DNA of 64,000 bases, taken from NCBI GenBank assembly GCA_027886185.1, contig WOAB01000110.1, positions 62,001 to 126,000 on the forward strand, in the 5' to 3' direction. Shown here in pieces: positions 11,701 to 23,265 of the stretch; position 1 is the stretch's first letter, and the number at the start of each line of letters is the position of its first letter. This DNA is from Rheum nobile (taxonomy: Eukaryota > Streptophyta > Magnoliopsida > Caryophyllales > Polygonaceae). The position numbers were made by a program, and so were the translations under genes. The notes under the pieces were generated by a model that was not told the DNA's origin, made no database searches, and worked only from the letters and a program-made list of their open reading frames with translations.

Positions 11701-13431
11701 AATATGACAAGCTTGCATAAGAACAACATCACATAAAATTTCATCCTCATAAGTTCCTAGTTTAAGAGTGATCTTAGCTTGCTTATTCACCTTGAGTTCA
11801 CCACAATCATTCATCCAATGAAGTCTATAAGGTCTAGGATGCAAAAAAGTAGGGAGTTGCAGTTTATTAATTAATTCAACACTAGCAATATTACAACAAC
11901 TACCGCCATCAATAATCATGTTGCAAACTTTCCCTTTAACAAGACATCTTGTATGAAACAAATTCTCACGCTGATTATCATCACAAGGAGCCTGATTAAC
12001 ATGCAAAGTCCTCCTAACAATCAATGAATCACCATGCTCATATTCAATAAAATCCAAATCATCATCATTGGCATGCTCATTTATATCATGACTAGCAACT
12101 AAATTTTCATGCTCAGTGTCAGACTCAGACTCTAACTCACCCAAATGATTAATCATCAAAACACGAGTATTAGGACAATCCTTCATGTAATGACCCTTTC
12201 CTTGACATTTAAAGCAAGTGGTATCTCTAGCTCTAGGAGGAGGGTCAGCAAGGTTACCTCGTGTAACTGCAGGGGCGGGCCGTGTGGGCTGCTGTGGTGC
12301 GGTGGAGGTAGAGGGGTGCGCACCACGAGAATTCTGCTCATTGCCGCGAGGCGGACCGGTTGCTGGGCGGGATCTCTGGTGTCCGGTGTGGCCCTGCTGC
12401 TGGTCGGGACGCCAGCTTTGGCGTTGTGGCACTGTGCGGTGTTGTTGGATATAGCTGGACTTGAATTGTCTCTCTACTTTAATTGTTTGGTGTAGCAAAT
12501 CTGTCATGGTAGAATAGGGATACAATTCTATAGTGTCAGCTAAATGAGGATGCAAGATACGTAGATAGCTGGACATAGTGGCCTCTTCATCTTCGACGAC
12601 GTTGCCGCGTGCCATGGCTATCTGCATATTGTTGTAGACCTCTTCAACACCTAAAGAGCCTTGCCTCATAGTCTCCAAACGGTTGCGGAGAACTCTATTG
12701 TGGTGGTGGGGAATGAAGCGGGCCCTCATCATAGCTCTCATCTGGTTCCATGTGTTGACCGGAGGGTCCATGGCTTGTCTTCGAGCCTTCACAACAGAAT
12801 CCCACCAAACCAAAGCATAACCAGTAAATTCAAGAGCAGCGAGTTGTACCTTTTTATGTTCAGGGAAATTGTGGCAACCCCAAATCTGCTCAATCTTCGT
12901 CTCCCATTCAAGGTAGACGTCTGGATCACACTTTCCATCAAAAGCCGGGATCTTCACTTTGATCCGTCCAATGCCGTATTGTTCGGCTTCACGGCAGCGA
13001 GGCTGTCCGCGGTCATTCCGGGGGCGGTAAGGACGCCACTCATTACGCTCCTCGCGCTCATAGTCCTGCATATCATCATCACCCCATAAACTAGAACGTA
13101 TCGACATAGGAGAGGACTCAGACCTATCACGAGGTGCGGGATGCCGAATCGGGCGTATGCGGTCGGTGCCAGTGGCTAGCGGTTGGCGACGCTCGTCCAT
13201 CGCCGCTTGGTAGGCCGTGGCTTGGTCGACCAAGGGCTCGGTGGCGGGAAGCGGTGCGCTATGCGATGGACCAATGTGTTCCTACGCAGCCGGGAGTGGG
13301 TTGGAGCGGGTCTCCAACGAGTCAAACTTCGCAGACAACTGCGCGACTGTAGAAGCCAACTGTTGTAGCATCGCCTGCATATCGACATGGGAGCCATTTG
13401 CAGTAACCTGTTCATCACCGGAACCTGTCAT
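8533..13431 (-). pseudogene. CRM-like gag-pol polyprotein, one frame with three stop codons
   Basis: From the ATG at 13429-13431 to the stop at 8533 a single frame of about 1,632 codons holds with no frameshift. It is broken by TAG at 13282-13284 (codon 50), TAG at 9223-9225 and a TGA near 9085. Order by position: gag domain (about 12,950-12,500); CCHC knuckle CFKCQGKGHYMKDC (about 12,215-12,175); protease with IIDGGSCCN (about 11,925); reverse transcriptase with YFDDILIYS (about 10,780-10,750); RNase H starting ECDASG (about 10,345); integrase zinc finger (HRGGLMGHFGRDKT, CVECLQAK; 9,790-9,655); catalytic core with MDFIVGLP and SDRDVKF (9,580-9,385). The tail has GDLVWLHLRKERFPE and a basic end inside the LTR. 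The stops fit TGG or CAG changing by C-to-T or G-to-A transition. No functional polyprotein is expected. Confidence 0.92.
8711..8724 (-). other. polypurine tract of the CRM-like element
   Basis: On the minus strand AAGAAGGGGATAA lies directly before the 3' LTR start. This is the expected plus-strand primer position. Confidence 0.8.
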
Positions 13432-13867
13432 GATCACCACTTAGACGAACACAGAAAGACGTTAAGGTTAGGAAAACCAAAAAAAAACTCTCAAGTGTTT
13501 GCACTCGGTGATTGTACCACCTGCGAAGTTAGGCTCGTAAATGACAAGTTCTCTATGTGCTCAAGATACGCAGCAAATCAAGGTCAAGCAGAGATGTAGT
13601 AGACAAGACAAGTAGATGTACGACGAAAATGACTCAAACAAAAGCGAGACTAGAGAATGACTCAACAAGGAAAGCGACACAACTATAGTCACAAGAATGA
13701 AATGCAACTAAAGATGGGGCTATATATGTGTTTCGAACTCAAGAAATGCGAATTGCAAGTCAGAAAGACGTACCTTTGTCGACTCGGAACGAAGCCAATT
13801 GGAGCCGAGAGTGACCCGAGGGAACGGAAGGGAGAAGGGGTTCGGGCAAGAGGGGGTAGTGCTCGAC

Positions 13868-14190
13868 TGAGGGCAACCCGGGGTGGGACCCGGTCGGGTT
13901 GGGGTCGGGTGGGGTGGACTGAGAGCAACCCGGGGTGGGACCCGGTCGGGTTGGGGTCGGGTGGGGTGGACTGAGAGCAACCCGGGGTGGGACCCGGTCG
14001 GGTTGGGGTCGGGTGGGGACAAGCCGGGTGGGGCTCGACTGAGCGGAACCCGGGCAGGACCCGGTCGGGTGGTGGCGACTGAGCGCAACCCGGGGTGGGA
14101 CCCGGTCGGGTTGGGGCCGGGTCGGTGACAGGTACGTGAGGGCTGGGTTAACTGAGGCTCACCCGGTCTGGACCCGGTCGGGTTGTGGCC
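13868..14190. repeat. GC-rich 52-bp minisatellite in the CRM leader
   Basis: Units containing CAACCCGGGGTGGGACCCGG start at 13874, 13926 and 13978 (period 52). Diverged units follow at about 14046, 14086 and 14158. The block contrasts sharply with AT-rich flanks and lies between the PBS and the gag start of the minus-strand element. Confidence 0.9.
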
Positions 14191-14789
14191 GGGTACTGTT
14201 GCGGCGACAAAGAGGTCCGAAAAAAAATCTGAAACGGAACCCTAAATTTTTTTATTTTTTTTTTATATTTCGAAAAAAAAAAAATCTGAAAAATTCTCAA
14301 AAATCCCAGATGCCTTTTCCTCTTTTTTTTTTTTTTGAATTTCGATAATGCTTTTTTTTTTGATATAATTTTCTTTTAGGCAACTTGTTTTTCCTGGGAT
14401 ATTACACCATAAAGATAAAATAAAATCTCTAGAAAATCAAGCAAGTATCTTGAAGATTACCAAAATTGAACAACCGGATCTCTGGCGCGCACGAACCTGG
14501 ACGCCGTCGTGTCTTGCTCGCCAAGCTAGGGTTCGAACAACAATGGTGGAAGGGGGGGGGGCGAAATTTTTGTTGATTTTTGGACGGTTTTGGTATGTTT
14601 TTGTGGATCCTCGTAGTCACAATCAACCGCAACGAACTCCTTTCCAAGACAAACAAGAGCAAACAATCAGTCAGACTAACAATTCACTAATGTGACTCAA
14701 ACAAAGAAATTCAATTGACGATTGAAAACATGAAGATCCAATTTTTGATGATGAATCTGGAATCGTCAAAGGCGATCCGAAGCCGCAAA

Positions 14790-14802
14790 GCTCTTGATAC
14801 CA
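14790..14802 (-). other. primer-binding site of the CRM-like element
   Basis: On the minus strand TGGTATCAAGAGC begins two bases after the 5' LTR end. It is a variant of the initiator tRNA-Met PBS. Confidence 0.85.
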
Positions 14803-14804
14803 AT

Positions 14805-15537
14805 TGATACGGGGTTAGCCGTGTAGAAGATGGATCTAGGCAACGGATCTCAAAACAAAAGAAAACACAAGATTAAAACAATAGCGGAAGTGAAACTAAT
14901 GGATAGGATAATAGATAGAACCAATAGAAACGACGAGAAAACCCGCTTGCTTGATAGCAAGGAACCTTGTCGAACGATCTACCAACCCGATCTCTACAAC
15001 GCCACACAACCAAGAATCGCTGACGAACTTGGAGCACGGAGAGGATTGCTTATGAAGTACGAAATCACCAACTCCAGAGGGACTTGACAAAGACGAAAAC
15101 AACTAAGCAGGAAAGAACAATCGATTGAGACTCTCACGGGGAGCCGAGTTTTCAAAGCAAAAACCAAGCTCTGTTTTTGTGTTTTAACAATGTGAGAAAT
15201 CTCACTAATGAAGAAGACAAGGGAGGCCTTAAATACCCTAGGAGGGGCGGCCCTAGCTTCCCAAAAACGGGTTACACTTAATCCCGAAATATCCGAAAAT
15301 AGAAAGCTGAAATAAATAAATAATAATCCTAAAAATATCCAATGCAGAAATTAATAAGATTAAACATATGTAACGTTGACCAATAAAGTCAACGCCTTGA
15401 CTTTGGACTTGTCCTCTTCGTCATGTGATACATCATGTGCCATAAACGTCTCCAGCTCTTGACGTAGTTCCTTCAATCTTGACCTAGTAATCGGTCCATC
15501 AAAGGTTGGCACTAATGGCGGGGATGATTCCTCTTCA
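14805..15537 (-). repeat. 5' LTR of the CRM-like element
   Basis: A 733-bp partner of 7977-8710. It carries a copy of the last pol codons (15360-15536), so the open frame there is not a separate gene. Confidence 0.93.
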
Positions 15538-15542
15538 GGCAG

Positions 15543-15600
15543 GTTCCTCATTGGTGTAATGCAAGTTTCGGGGCCGAAACTTTTCTTAAGGAGGTAGTAA
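15543..15600 (+). other. LARD 3' end and polypurine tract
   Basis: Continues the LARD body interrupted at 7976. The conserved block AAGTTTCGGGGCCGAAACTT is followed by CTTAAGGAGGTAGTAA, immediately before an LTR start. The same block precedes LTRs at 27598 and 40611. Confidence 0.8.
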
Positions 15601-17519
15601 TGTAATATCCCTCAATTTTTAGTAAGGATATTTGAGTAATTTTTCCAACCTTCGTTCAAATTAATTATTTCGCTTTCAGTGGAGTTTCGATTTTCCGTAA
15701 CATCCATGATCTCCGAAATAATTTCCTGAGTGGTATAAAACACATTCGATGTATTTTTGAGACTTAGAATATTTGTTTGGATACAAACATATAATTTTCG
15801 GGATTTAAAATCCATATCAAACTTTTCTTGTACGAGATATTTGTGTGAGATATTTGTATAAAATATTTGTACAAAATATCTTCAAAAATATCTCTTCCTT
15901 GGCTTAGAAAAGAAATGAAGACCCATTTGATTTGAGATATTTTTGGATTGAATTTCTCCAAATATATGCAAAGTGGCTACTGGGGCATACTTCCTTCACA
16001 ATCAAAAAAATTAGGATAAGAATTAAGTAAGAGAAAGCTACATGTTACTTTCTATCATCAAATCAAGATTAGGATAAGAAATAAATCAAGACTACGTGTA
16101 GCTCTTACCTCCTCAAATCAAGTGGATTTGATTAAAAATCTGCAAAGGCCCTACGTGTACACTTACCTTCCTCATATCAGATGGGTTGATTAATATCTGC
16201 AAGTGGTTGGGAGATTTGCTTCAAAATCAGATTTGGGCATTTGGTTGAATTCAGAAAAGAGGCTAAAACGCACAGGAGACCGAAGCATTTTTTTTTGCCT
16301 CTTCCATTTCTCCCGGTGAGCCTCCTCTGCCCCTCCTCTGTCGCGAGCTGCGCTTCGTGCTGGTGGTGCTGCGTCTGCTGAACTCCGATGAGCCTGCGGA
16401 CCACTGGTGTGAGCCACGACCAGCTGCTGGCGTTGCTGCTACTTCCTTCCGCCGGCGACCCTGCTCCGCCGCTGCTAGGTGCTGCCGCCGAGCCGCTGTT
16501 GCTTCGTGCTGTTGGAGTTGCTCGTGGTGCTGTTGTAGTTGGAGGAAGATGAAGAGGGTGGGCCCCTCCTTAGCTTAATCAATTCTTAGTTGGGCCGAAA
16601 GCCCAATAGTCCGTCTGTCCAGATTTAACCCGAAATTATTTGAGCGGTATAATTTCGATTCCCTTTCATCCGTATCTGTCTTTAGGAAAATTCAATCAAT
16701 ATTCTTATGATTTAAGATCATAAGAATTTATTGAATTTAATTTCTTGAGTTCGTCTAGACAAATTAATTGAGATTAATTAATATGTCACGTGCTGGATCG
16801 CGTATGGACTCGTAATCTGTTGGAGCTATCTGAAACTTAGGCCATATCCTCGGAAATGATATCATCAGTAGTCGTCTCGTCTAGATTCATCGCCGAATCT
16901 ACTCCAGGCAAGTGGTGGTTCGCTCTTGCTTAATCATTTCATGTTTTATTAATTATCAATTGTTTAATTGTTAATTAAATTGAAGTGAACTGTTGTTTGG
17001 GAACTAATTTCATAAATAACGTGATTAAAATGTGATATTATAATAGGTTGTGTATCTGCTAGATCAATGTTATTATAAATATATATGTTGTCTGGAGAGC
17101 TTTAATATGGATTATTACCGTGTTGAACCCGTTTAGTTAGCACGAGTATCGTGTATTAATTACCATGATAGTATTATTCTGAATTTAATGTTAACTTTAA
17201 TGCTAGATTAACTTAATAGTAGTAGGAACGCTAATCAGGTTAAGAGATTAGTTGTTTTTTTATAACTTAATATTTAATAAATATTATAATAAGTTGTATA
17301 TCTGTTAGAACAACGCTATTATATATATATGATCTAGATTGAAATATATCTAGGATGTTGGCCTTAACGACTTTATTATGATTGACTGTTCTGAACTGCT
17401 TAGTTAGAACGAGTATTCGTAGAAACGCTATTCGGTATCTCTCAGTGAGTACTAGTCGTTTCTTTATAACCAAGTGGATGGGATGTCCAGGCCCCAACAC
17501 TTTTCTTTGGTATAGCTGC
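15601..17519 (+). repeat. LTR, type b, 3' truncated and rejoined
   Basis: Begins TGTAATATCCCTCAATTTTT. It carries the U3 type also seen at 27598, 40611, 55977 and (reverse) 26657. The 3' half (about 16,600-17,260) holds the shared motifs GGTTCGCTCTTGCT and TATAATAGGTTGT. At about 17,262 it is joined to a second piece of the same LTR region. At about 17,519 it switches to minus-strand LTR sequence. The expected GGGGGTGTTACA end is missing. Confidence 0.8.
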
Positions 17520-18549
17520 CCATGACCCAACCGATCGATCCCTTTAGGCTTCGATTCTTCTTGGTTCGAGTCTACCACCCTCTTAAGCTACCAACAAGCT
17601 CTAAGAACCTCCTGAAAACGGATCGAAACAAGGTCGAGATGACCACGCAAATCGGGTTTAAAGTTCAGCAAAAGTCACGAAATTCAGAGGTAAAAACAGT
17701 GAGCTTCAAGGGTTTTCTTACCAACTTTTGATCGACTTCCACTTTGAATCGATCTTGGCTGATCTTCTCACCCTTTTAAGCTACACCTCACCTTAAAGAT
17801 GCAACTTCTATCTGTTCGAACGAATGACAGAATCGTCCACAAACGAGGCTCAAAGTTCAGCTCAAAAGCTGATTTCTGGGTTTTTGACAGCAAAAAGGTG
17901 GCGAGGAGCTATCTTCTGGCTTCTCCCACGACTTCTCCTCTCCTTTTATAGGCAAACCACGAAGACTAATCTGAAGAAAAGTATACCAAGAGGTGTCCAA
18001 GCTAGGCCAATAGTCCCGGTGAGTCACCTAAGCTAGTTTGCCAGCCGTGCCAAAATGCTTGTCAGATGCTGAATTTCTGGGCTCTTGACAGAAGAAGATG
18101 GTGAGGAGCCGACTTCTGGCTTCTCCCACGACTTCGTCTCTTCATTTATTGGCAAACCATGAAGACTAATCTGAAAACAAGTATACCAAGAGGTGCCCAA
18201 GCTAGGCCAAGTAGCCCCGATGAGTCATCCAAGCTAGTTTCTAGCTGCCTCAAGTTGGCTTGCAAGTTGCTGAAATGTTTGCTGATTTTTGGCTAAGGCA
18301 TGGGCCGAATTCCCACTTTGTCCTTATTTACCTTAAGTGGTAAATTTTACTTAACCCCGGGTTAAATATATTTGTACGCGAATGACCTTTTAAGCCAAAA
18401 TACCTTAACTGTATTTTATATTGCTCAGAAAAATATTACAGAAGCCAAACATTACACAGAATGTTCGTATCTCTTCAAAATTAATCTGACTAGCAATATG
18501 GCTTAAGAAAAATTCAAAATTTATTCGTACAAATATACGAGATATTACA
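17520..18549 (-). repeat. LTR fragment, type a (minus)
   Basis: On the minus strand the LTR starts at 18549 with TGTAATATC and runs left through the type-a U3. This includes the roughly 200-bp internal duplication with two copies of the CTAGCTTGG...TATACTTG block. It ends at the joint near 17,519. It matches 35557-36560. Confidence 0.8.
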
Positions 18550-18914
18550 TCACTTCCCCTTAAAAGAAGTTTCGACCCCGAAACTTAGGTCGCAAACATC
18601 TCGGAAAAGCGTCTACTCATATCCTTTTCAGTTTTCCAAGTCTCCCAGGTAACATCCTTGGTTCCTGATTTGGACCACAGAATTCGTACCAACGGTACGA
18701 CCTTGTTGCGCAACTGCTTCACACGACGCTCCAGAACGCGCACGGGTGTCTCTTCATATCTAAGAGACACCCGTGCGCGTTCTGTGGAGTTCGGATTTTC
18801 CGTAACATCCATGATCCCCGAAATTGGGAAACTGAAGAGGATATGAGTAGACGTTTTCCCGAGATGTTTGCGACCTAAGTTTCGGGGTCGAATCTTCTTT
18901 TAAGGGGGAAGTGA
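18550..18914. pseudogene. two convergent copies of the Tekay chromodomain tail
   Basis: Minus-strand sequence 18752-18585 encodes the pol C-terminus (RVKQLRNKVVPLVRILWSKS, then VTWETW, ending MFAT), matching 35380-35520 of the Tekay element. A second, + strand piece of the same tail occupies 18764-18911. It is interrupted by about 40 bp of type-b U3 (GGATTTTCCGTAACATCCAT). The halves meet at a perfect 20-bp inverted repeat with an 11-nt loop (18733-18783). No full protein is encoded. Confidence 0.8.
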
Positions 18915-19355
18915 TGTAATATCCCGTATATTTGTACGAATAATATTCGAATTTTTCTTAAGCCATATTGCTAGTCAGATTAATTTTGAAGAGATACGAA
19001 CATTCTGTGTAATGTTTGAATTCTGTAATATTTTTCTGAGCAATATAAAATACAGTTAAGGTATTTTTGGCTTAAAAGGTCGTTCGCGTACAAATATATT
19101 TAACCCGGGGTTAAGTAAAATTTACCACTTAAGGTAAATAAGGACAAAGTGGGAATTCGGCCCATGCCTTAGCCAAAAATCAACAAACATTTCAGCAACT
19201 TGCAAGCCAACTTGAGGCAGCTGGAAACTAGCTTGGATGACTCATCGGGGCTACTTGGCCTAGCTTGGACACCTCTTGGTATACTTGTCTTCAGATTAGT
19301 CTTCATGGTTTACCAATAAATGAAGAGACGAAGTCGTGGGAAAAGCCAGAAGTCG
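18915..19355 (+). repeat. LTR fragment, type a (plus)
   Basis: Starts TGTAATATCCCGTATATTTG and matches 35557-35995. It ends abruptly at about 19,355, where minus-strand LARD sequence begins. Confidence 0.8.
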
Positions 19356-19690
19356 GCTAGTTTATGTCTAACTTAGAATAATGGTCTTCCACAACCATCA
19401 TTACGATATTACTGCATCTTTAATAGGAGAACACACATTTCTCCTTCAATCCTCTTATAAACAACCCTAAGGTTTACACATTAACTTCTTACACTTAGAC
19501 ATCAAATCTTAGTAACATCGAATCATAACTTCCTTAATTCCTTAAAGATACTTCCCACAATTCCATTACTCATCATCTTCGGGTTTGACCCTTATGCCAA
19601 ATTCTAACTTGGGATCCTTTCGGTAATGATTTAACCTATTCCCTTAATCACTTTATAACTTAAACCTTTAAGATTCCTTAACCTTCTCCA
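19356..19690 (-). mobile_element. LARD body fragment (minus)
   Basis: Reverse complement of the LARD 3' body (compare 40150-40440), including the word for TTCTCCTATTGAAGGTGCAT in reverse near 19,412. Non-coding and truncated at both sides. Confidence 0.65.
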
Positions 19691-21380
19691 CAGATAATCA
19701 TGGTTGGTATCAGAGCTAAAAAGTTTTCGTAGGCTCTGTTACAGAGTTGGTATCAGAGCCGAAAGTTTTTAAAACGGGTTTGAGATTTCATGAACCATTT
19801 ACTCGTTTTTGAAAATGTTGTCAAACAGCTCTTGTGGACTCACAGGCGGCACCAGTACTGGCACCGGCACCGTTGGGTGGCTGGGGTAGCTTGGCCTGGG
19901 GAGTGTTACAGATCCGGTTTGAAATATTTTCACTCGTTTGAAATATTTTCGAAGGCTCTGAATTTTCAAATGAAAAATTTTAACCGTTCATAGTCGTGTC
20001 TTCTCCTTTAGTCTGATATGGAAACGGACTTCCATATCTATAAAGACTGATTTATTCTTGTTGTTGTAAGACATAAGTGTTTGTCTATTCTTTTGAAAGG
20101 ACTCGAAAGGTGTCGAGATGATTCTATCATCTCTAGTAAGGTTAGATTTCCCTGTTTCTCAGAGATATTTCGAGGTTGGAAGACCTAGTAGTTTCCTCGA
20201 AGGTATCAAGTATGTACTTCCTGAGTTGGTAGTACTTAATATCCTAGTGATGTAATCTCCGAGTAAATTGGTGTGAATGCTCGGGAGATTTGTGTAGATG
20301 AATCTTGTGCTCTATTTTCATAATTCATCTATAGAATTACCAAATTGATCTATTCTAAGTGATTTTATTACAGTGATTTTATGGGATAATTAAGGAATCA
20401 CTCTTAGGAGTTTTGATGTCTAAGTATGATGTCATAGTCGTTGACATTCATTGCTGAGAAAACGAATACGAAGGATTAATGCTCGATGCAGTCGGGATTT
20501 GCCTCCGTATGAGAATTCATGGGTTGAACCTAAGGTAGAGTTCGTTGAGCCGTTAAGGTAGGCCAACGAAATATTATAATAACGATGTTTAAATGGAAGT
20601 GATTTCCAAGGGAACTCTAAGGAAAATCCCGAGGAAGATCCTCAAGGAGAGGAAAATCCTAGGGGAGATCCCGAGGAAGATCCTCAGAAGAAGGAAGATC
20701 CGGAGGAAGATCCTCTAGAGGAGGAAGATCCTGCGGAAGATCCTTAGAAGGAGGAAGATCCAGAGGAAAACCCTGAGGAAGATCCTGGAGAGGGGGAAGA
20801 TCCGAGGGAAGATCCGGAGGGAACTCCCGATGAGAATCCAAAGGAAGACCTCGTAAGGCAAGGCTAGAAGAGTCTGATGCCTAAAGTGTTCATTTATGAG
20901 TATCTTTTAGGAAATAAGGATATTGGGAGAAGTTATGGAAATATTTATTTCTTCTTGAGACATCATATTCCTAGTATTTGGAGGTATATGTTATGTGGAG
21001 TTAATGAGATTAAGAGTTATATCTCACTTGTGTACTTGGGATTTTTGTCCCATTAGAAGTATATAGAGGTGGACTAGTGTAAAGTCCGGAATGCCTAGTA
21101 GTGGAATCATGCTGTAGGCATTAGTGTGGATAAAGTGATTAAAGGAATAAGTTAAGTCATTAGCGAAAGAATCCCAAGTTGGAATTTGGTATAAGGGCCA
21201 AAATCGATAATAATGAGTAATTGAATTGTGGGGGATATCTTTAAGGAATTAAGGAAGTTATGATTCGAGGTTACTAAGATTTAATATCTGAGTTATAATA
21301 AGTTAATGTGTAAACCTTGGGTTTGTCTATAAGGAGATTGGAGGAGAAATGTGTGTTCTCCTATTGAAGGTATAGACCGG
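19691..21380 (+). mobile_element. LARD body (plus) with primer-binding site and acidic repeat
   Basis: Two PBS-like strings (GGTATCAGAGC near 19,704 and 19,749) begin a non-coding leader. It contains a GAGGAAGATCC-rich block at 20,620-20,870 and continues to the LARD 3' motifs (ATTCGAGGTTACTAAGATTT near 21,263). It breaks at about 21,370. The same order occurs at 38558-40610 (plus) and 24141-21803 (minus). No gag or pol frame is present. Confidence 0.7.
20620..20870 (+). repeat. acidic-peptide minisatellite (GAGGAAGATCC), copy 1
   Basis: Repeats of GAGGAAGATCC with variants read, in one + frame, as Glu-Glu-Asp-Pro runs (EENPRGDPEEDP and similar). The frame has TAG at 20745-20747 and a TAG at the end. 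The minus-strand proline-rich open frame here is the shadow of the repeat. Confidence 0.85.
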
Positions 21381-21389
21381 AGCTGGTAC

Positions 21390-21802
21390 AAACGAGAGGA
21401 AGAGAGAGAAAGAAAAGATTGGGTGCCTTTCAACCCTCAAGATCGGATTCCTTAAATAGCATGGAAGAAGACGTGTCCAACCATTACATGGACAGGTGCT
21501 CCGACAAGAGTTTACACGGGGGAGTATCGTGGCAGGATTAGCACAGGGGGGGAAAATTCGTGGCAGTGTCATACGAAATGGTTTTGATATGGGTTTTAAA
21601 CCCCAGAAATTATATATTTGTATCCAAACAAATATTTTAAGTCCCGAAAATACATTGAATGTATTTTATACCACTCAAGGAATTATTTCGGAGATCATGG
21701 ATATTACGGAAAATCCGAACTCCACTGAAAGCGAAATAATTAACTGAACGAAGGTTGAGAAAATTACTCAAATATCCTTACTAAAAATTATGGGGTATTA
21801 CA
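21390..21802 (-). repeat. LTR start of the minus-strand LARD (truncated)
   Basis: On the minus strand the LTR starts at 21802 (TGTAATACCCC). The first about 220 bp match type-b U3 as at 27598. From about 21,570 leftwards the sequence is a different U3 variant, resembling 30,500-30,640. It joins LARD sequence at about 21,380. Confidence 0.65.
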
Positions 21803-22989
21803 TTACTACCCCCTTAAGAAAAGTTTCGACCCCGAAACTTGCATTACACCAATGAGGAACCTGTCTCAACATCAACTTTACTATCTGAACTTAATATCCT
21901 TAATCATAACATCATCATACAACCTAATCATAACGATATTAATGCACCTTCAATAGGAGAACACACATTTCTCCTCCAATCTCTTTATAGACAAACCCAA
22001 GGTTTACACATTAACTTCTTATAACTCAGATATTAAATCTTAGTAACCTCGAATCATAACTTCCTTAATTCCCTTAATGGTACTTTATACAATCACATCA
22101 TTTATCTTAAAGTAAGACTGGCCTTACGTCATCTCTAACTTAAAATCCTTACAAGAATAATTTAACACATCTCTTTAAACAATTTCTAACTTAACTCCTT
22201 TAAGATTCAAGAACAACCATAATATCTTATTCCTACGTTCCTCGAAACGTATCACATAAGATATTACTCCTATTTTCTCAAAGAGAATGATACCATAAGC
22301 CTTATAGATGACATACTCACAAGATGTCAATCTTAGACAATTCCCAAGAGTCATAACTCTTCATCCTCTGGAAATTCCACTTATCGAGTCCAACGACTCG
22401 TACTGTCTTAAATGACTTATTTCTAACTTAAAATCCGTATATTCCTCACACAATCTACTATCCATCCAGGACTTAATCGCATCATTTCCTTATATTACCT
22501 CAAACGAATCTCAAATAGATCTCTCCAAAGGATACCTATGATTTCGTACACTTGGCTTTTCCCAAAAGCTTTAACCATTGGTCCTACATGGGTCATACTT
22601 ACTTATGATCCCGACCATCATAACTCCGGATTTCACAGTCTTACTCAAGATCGCAATAGGGGAAACGAGTTCTTATAGAACTATTCCCTTAATCAACTTA
22701 TTCCTTCACAAACACTTTATCCACACTAATGCCTACAACATGATTCCACAACTAGACATTCCGGACTTTGCACTAGTCCACCTCTATATACTTCTAATGG
22801 GACAAAAATCTCAAGTACACAAGTGAGATATAACTCTTAATCTCATTAACTCCACATAACCTATACCTCCAAACACTAGGAATATGATGTCTCAAGAAGA
22901 AACAAATCTTTCCATAACTTTTCTCAATATCCTTATTTCCTAAAAGATACTCATAAATGAACACTTTAGGCATCAGACTCTTCTAGCCT

Positions 22990-23265
22990 TGCCTTACGAG
23001 GTCTTCCTCTGGGTTCTCATCGGGAGTTCCCTCCGGATCTTTCCTCGGATCTTCCCCCTCTCAAGGATCTTCCTCAGGGTTTTCCTCTGGATCTTCCTCC
23101 TTCTAAGGATCTTCCGCAGGATCTTTCACCTCTAGAGGATCTTCCTCCGGATCTTCCTTCTTCTGAGGATCTTCCTCGGGATCTCCCCTAAGATTTTCCT
23201 CTCCTTGAGGATCTTCCTTAGGATCTTCCTCGGGATTTTCCTTAGAGTTCCCTTGGAAATCACTT
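22990..23265 (-). repeat. acidic-peptide minisatellite, copy 2
   Basis: Reverse complement of the 20,620-20,870 block. It carries the same in-frame TAG (complement of 23103-23105) as the other two copies. Confidence 0.85.

Larger units (their letters stand above)
7977..15537 (-). mobile_element. complete CRM-like Ty3/gypsy chromovirus, minus strand
   Basis: Two near-identical LTRs (7977-8710 and 14805-15537) bound a 6.1-kb middle. The flanks carry the 5-bp direct repeat GGCAG (7972-7976 and 15538-15542). Reading on the minus strand: 5' LTR, PBS, a long leader with a GC-rich minisatellite, gag-pol, polypurine tract, 3' LTR. The pol frame runs 178 bp into the 3' LTR, an arrangement known from the CRM clade, whose integrase tail is partly LTR-encoded. 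By eye the LTRs differ at about four bases plus one indel, so the insertion is young. Three stop codons interrupt gag-pol. Confidence 0.92.

Noticed and set aside
13868..14190. CRISPR-like array
   Set aside because: Units are contiguous 52-bp tandem repeats without distinct spacers, in a plant retrotransposon.
7977..15537. Plant pararetrovirus integration
   Set aside because: Two LTRs, PBS, polypurine tract, integrase and a 5-bp duplication show an LTR retrotransposon. No movement-protein or coat-type frame is seen.
20659..20841. Proline/aspartate-rich minus-strand frame
   Set aside because: Shadow of the GAGGAAGATCC array, which reads as an acidic peptide on the other strand.
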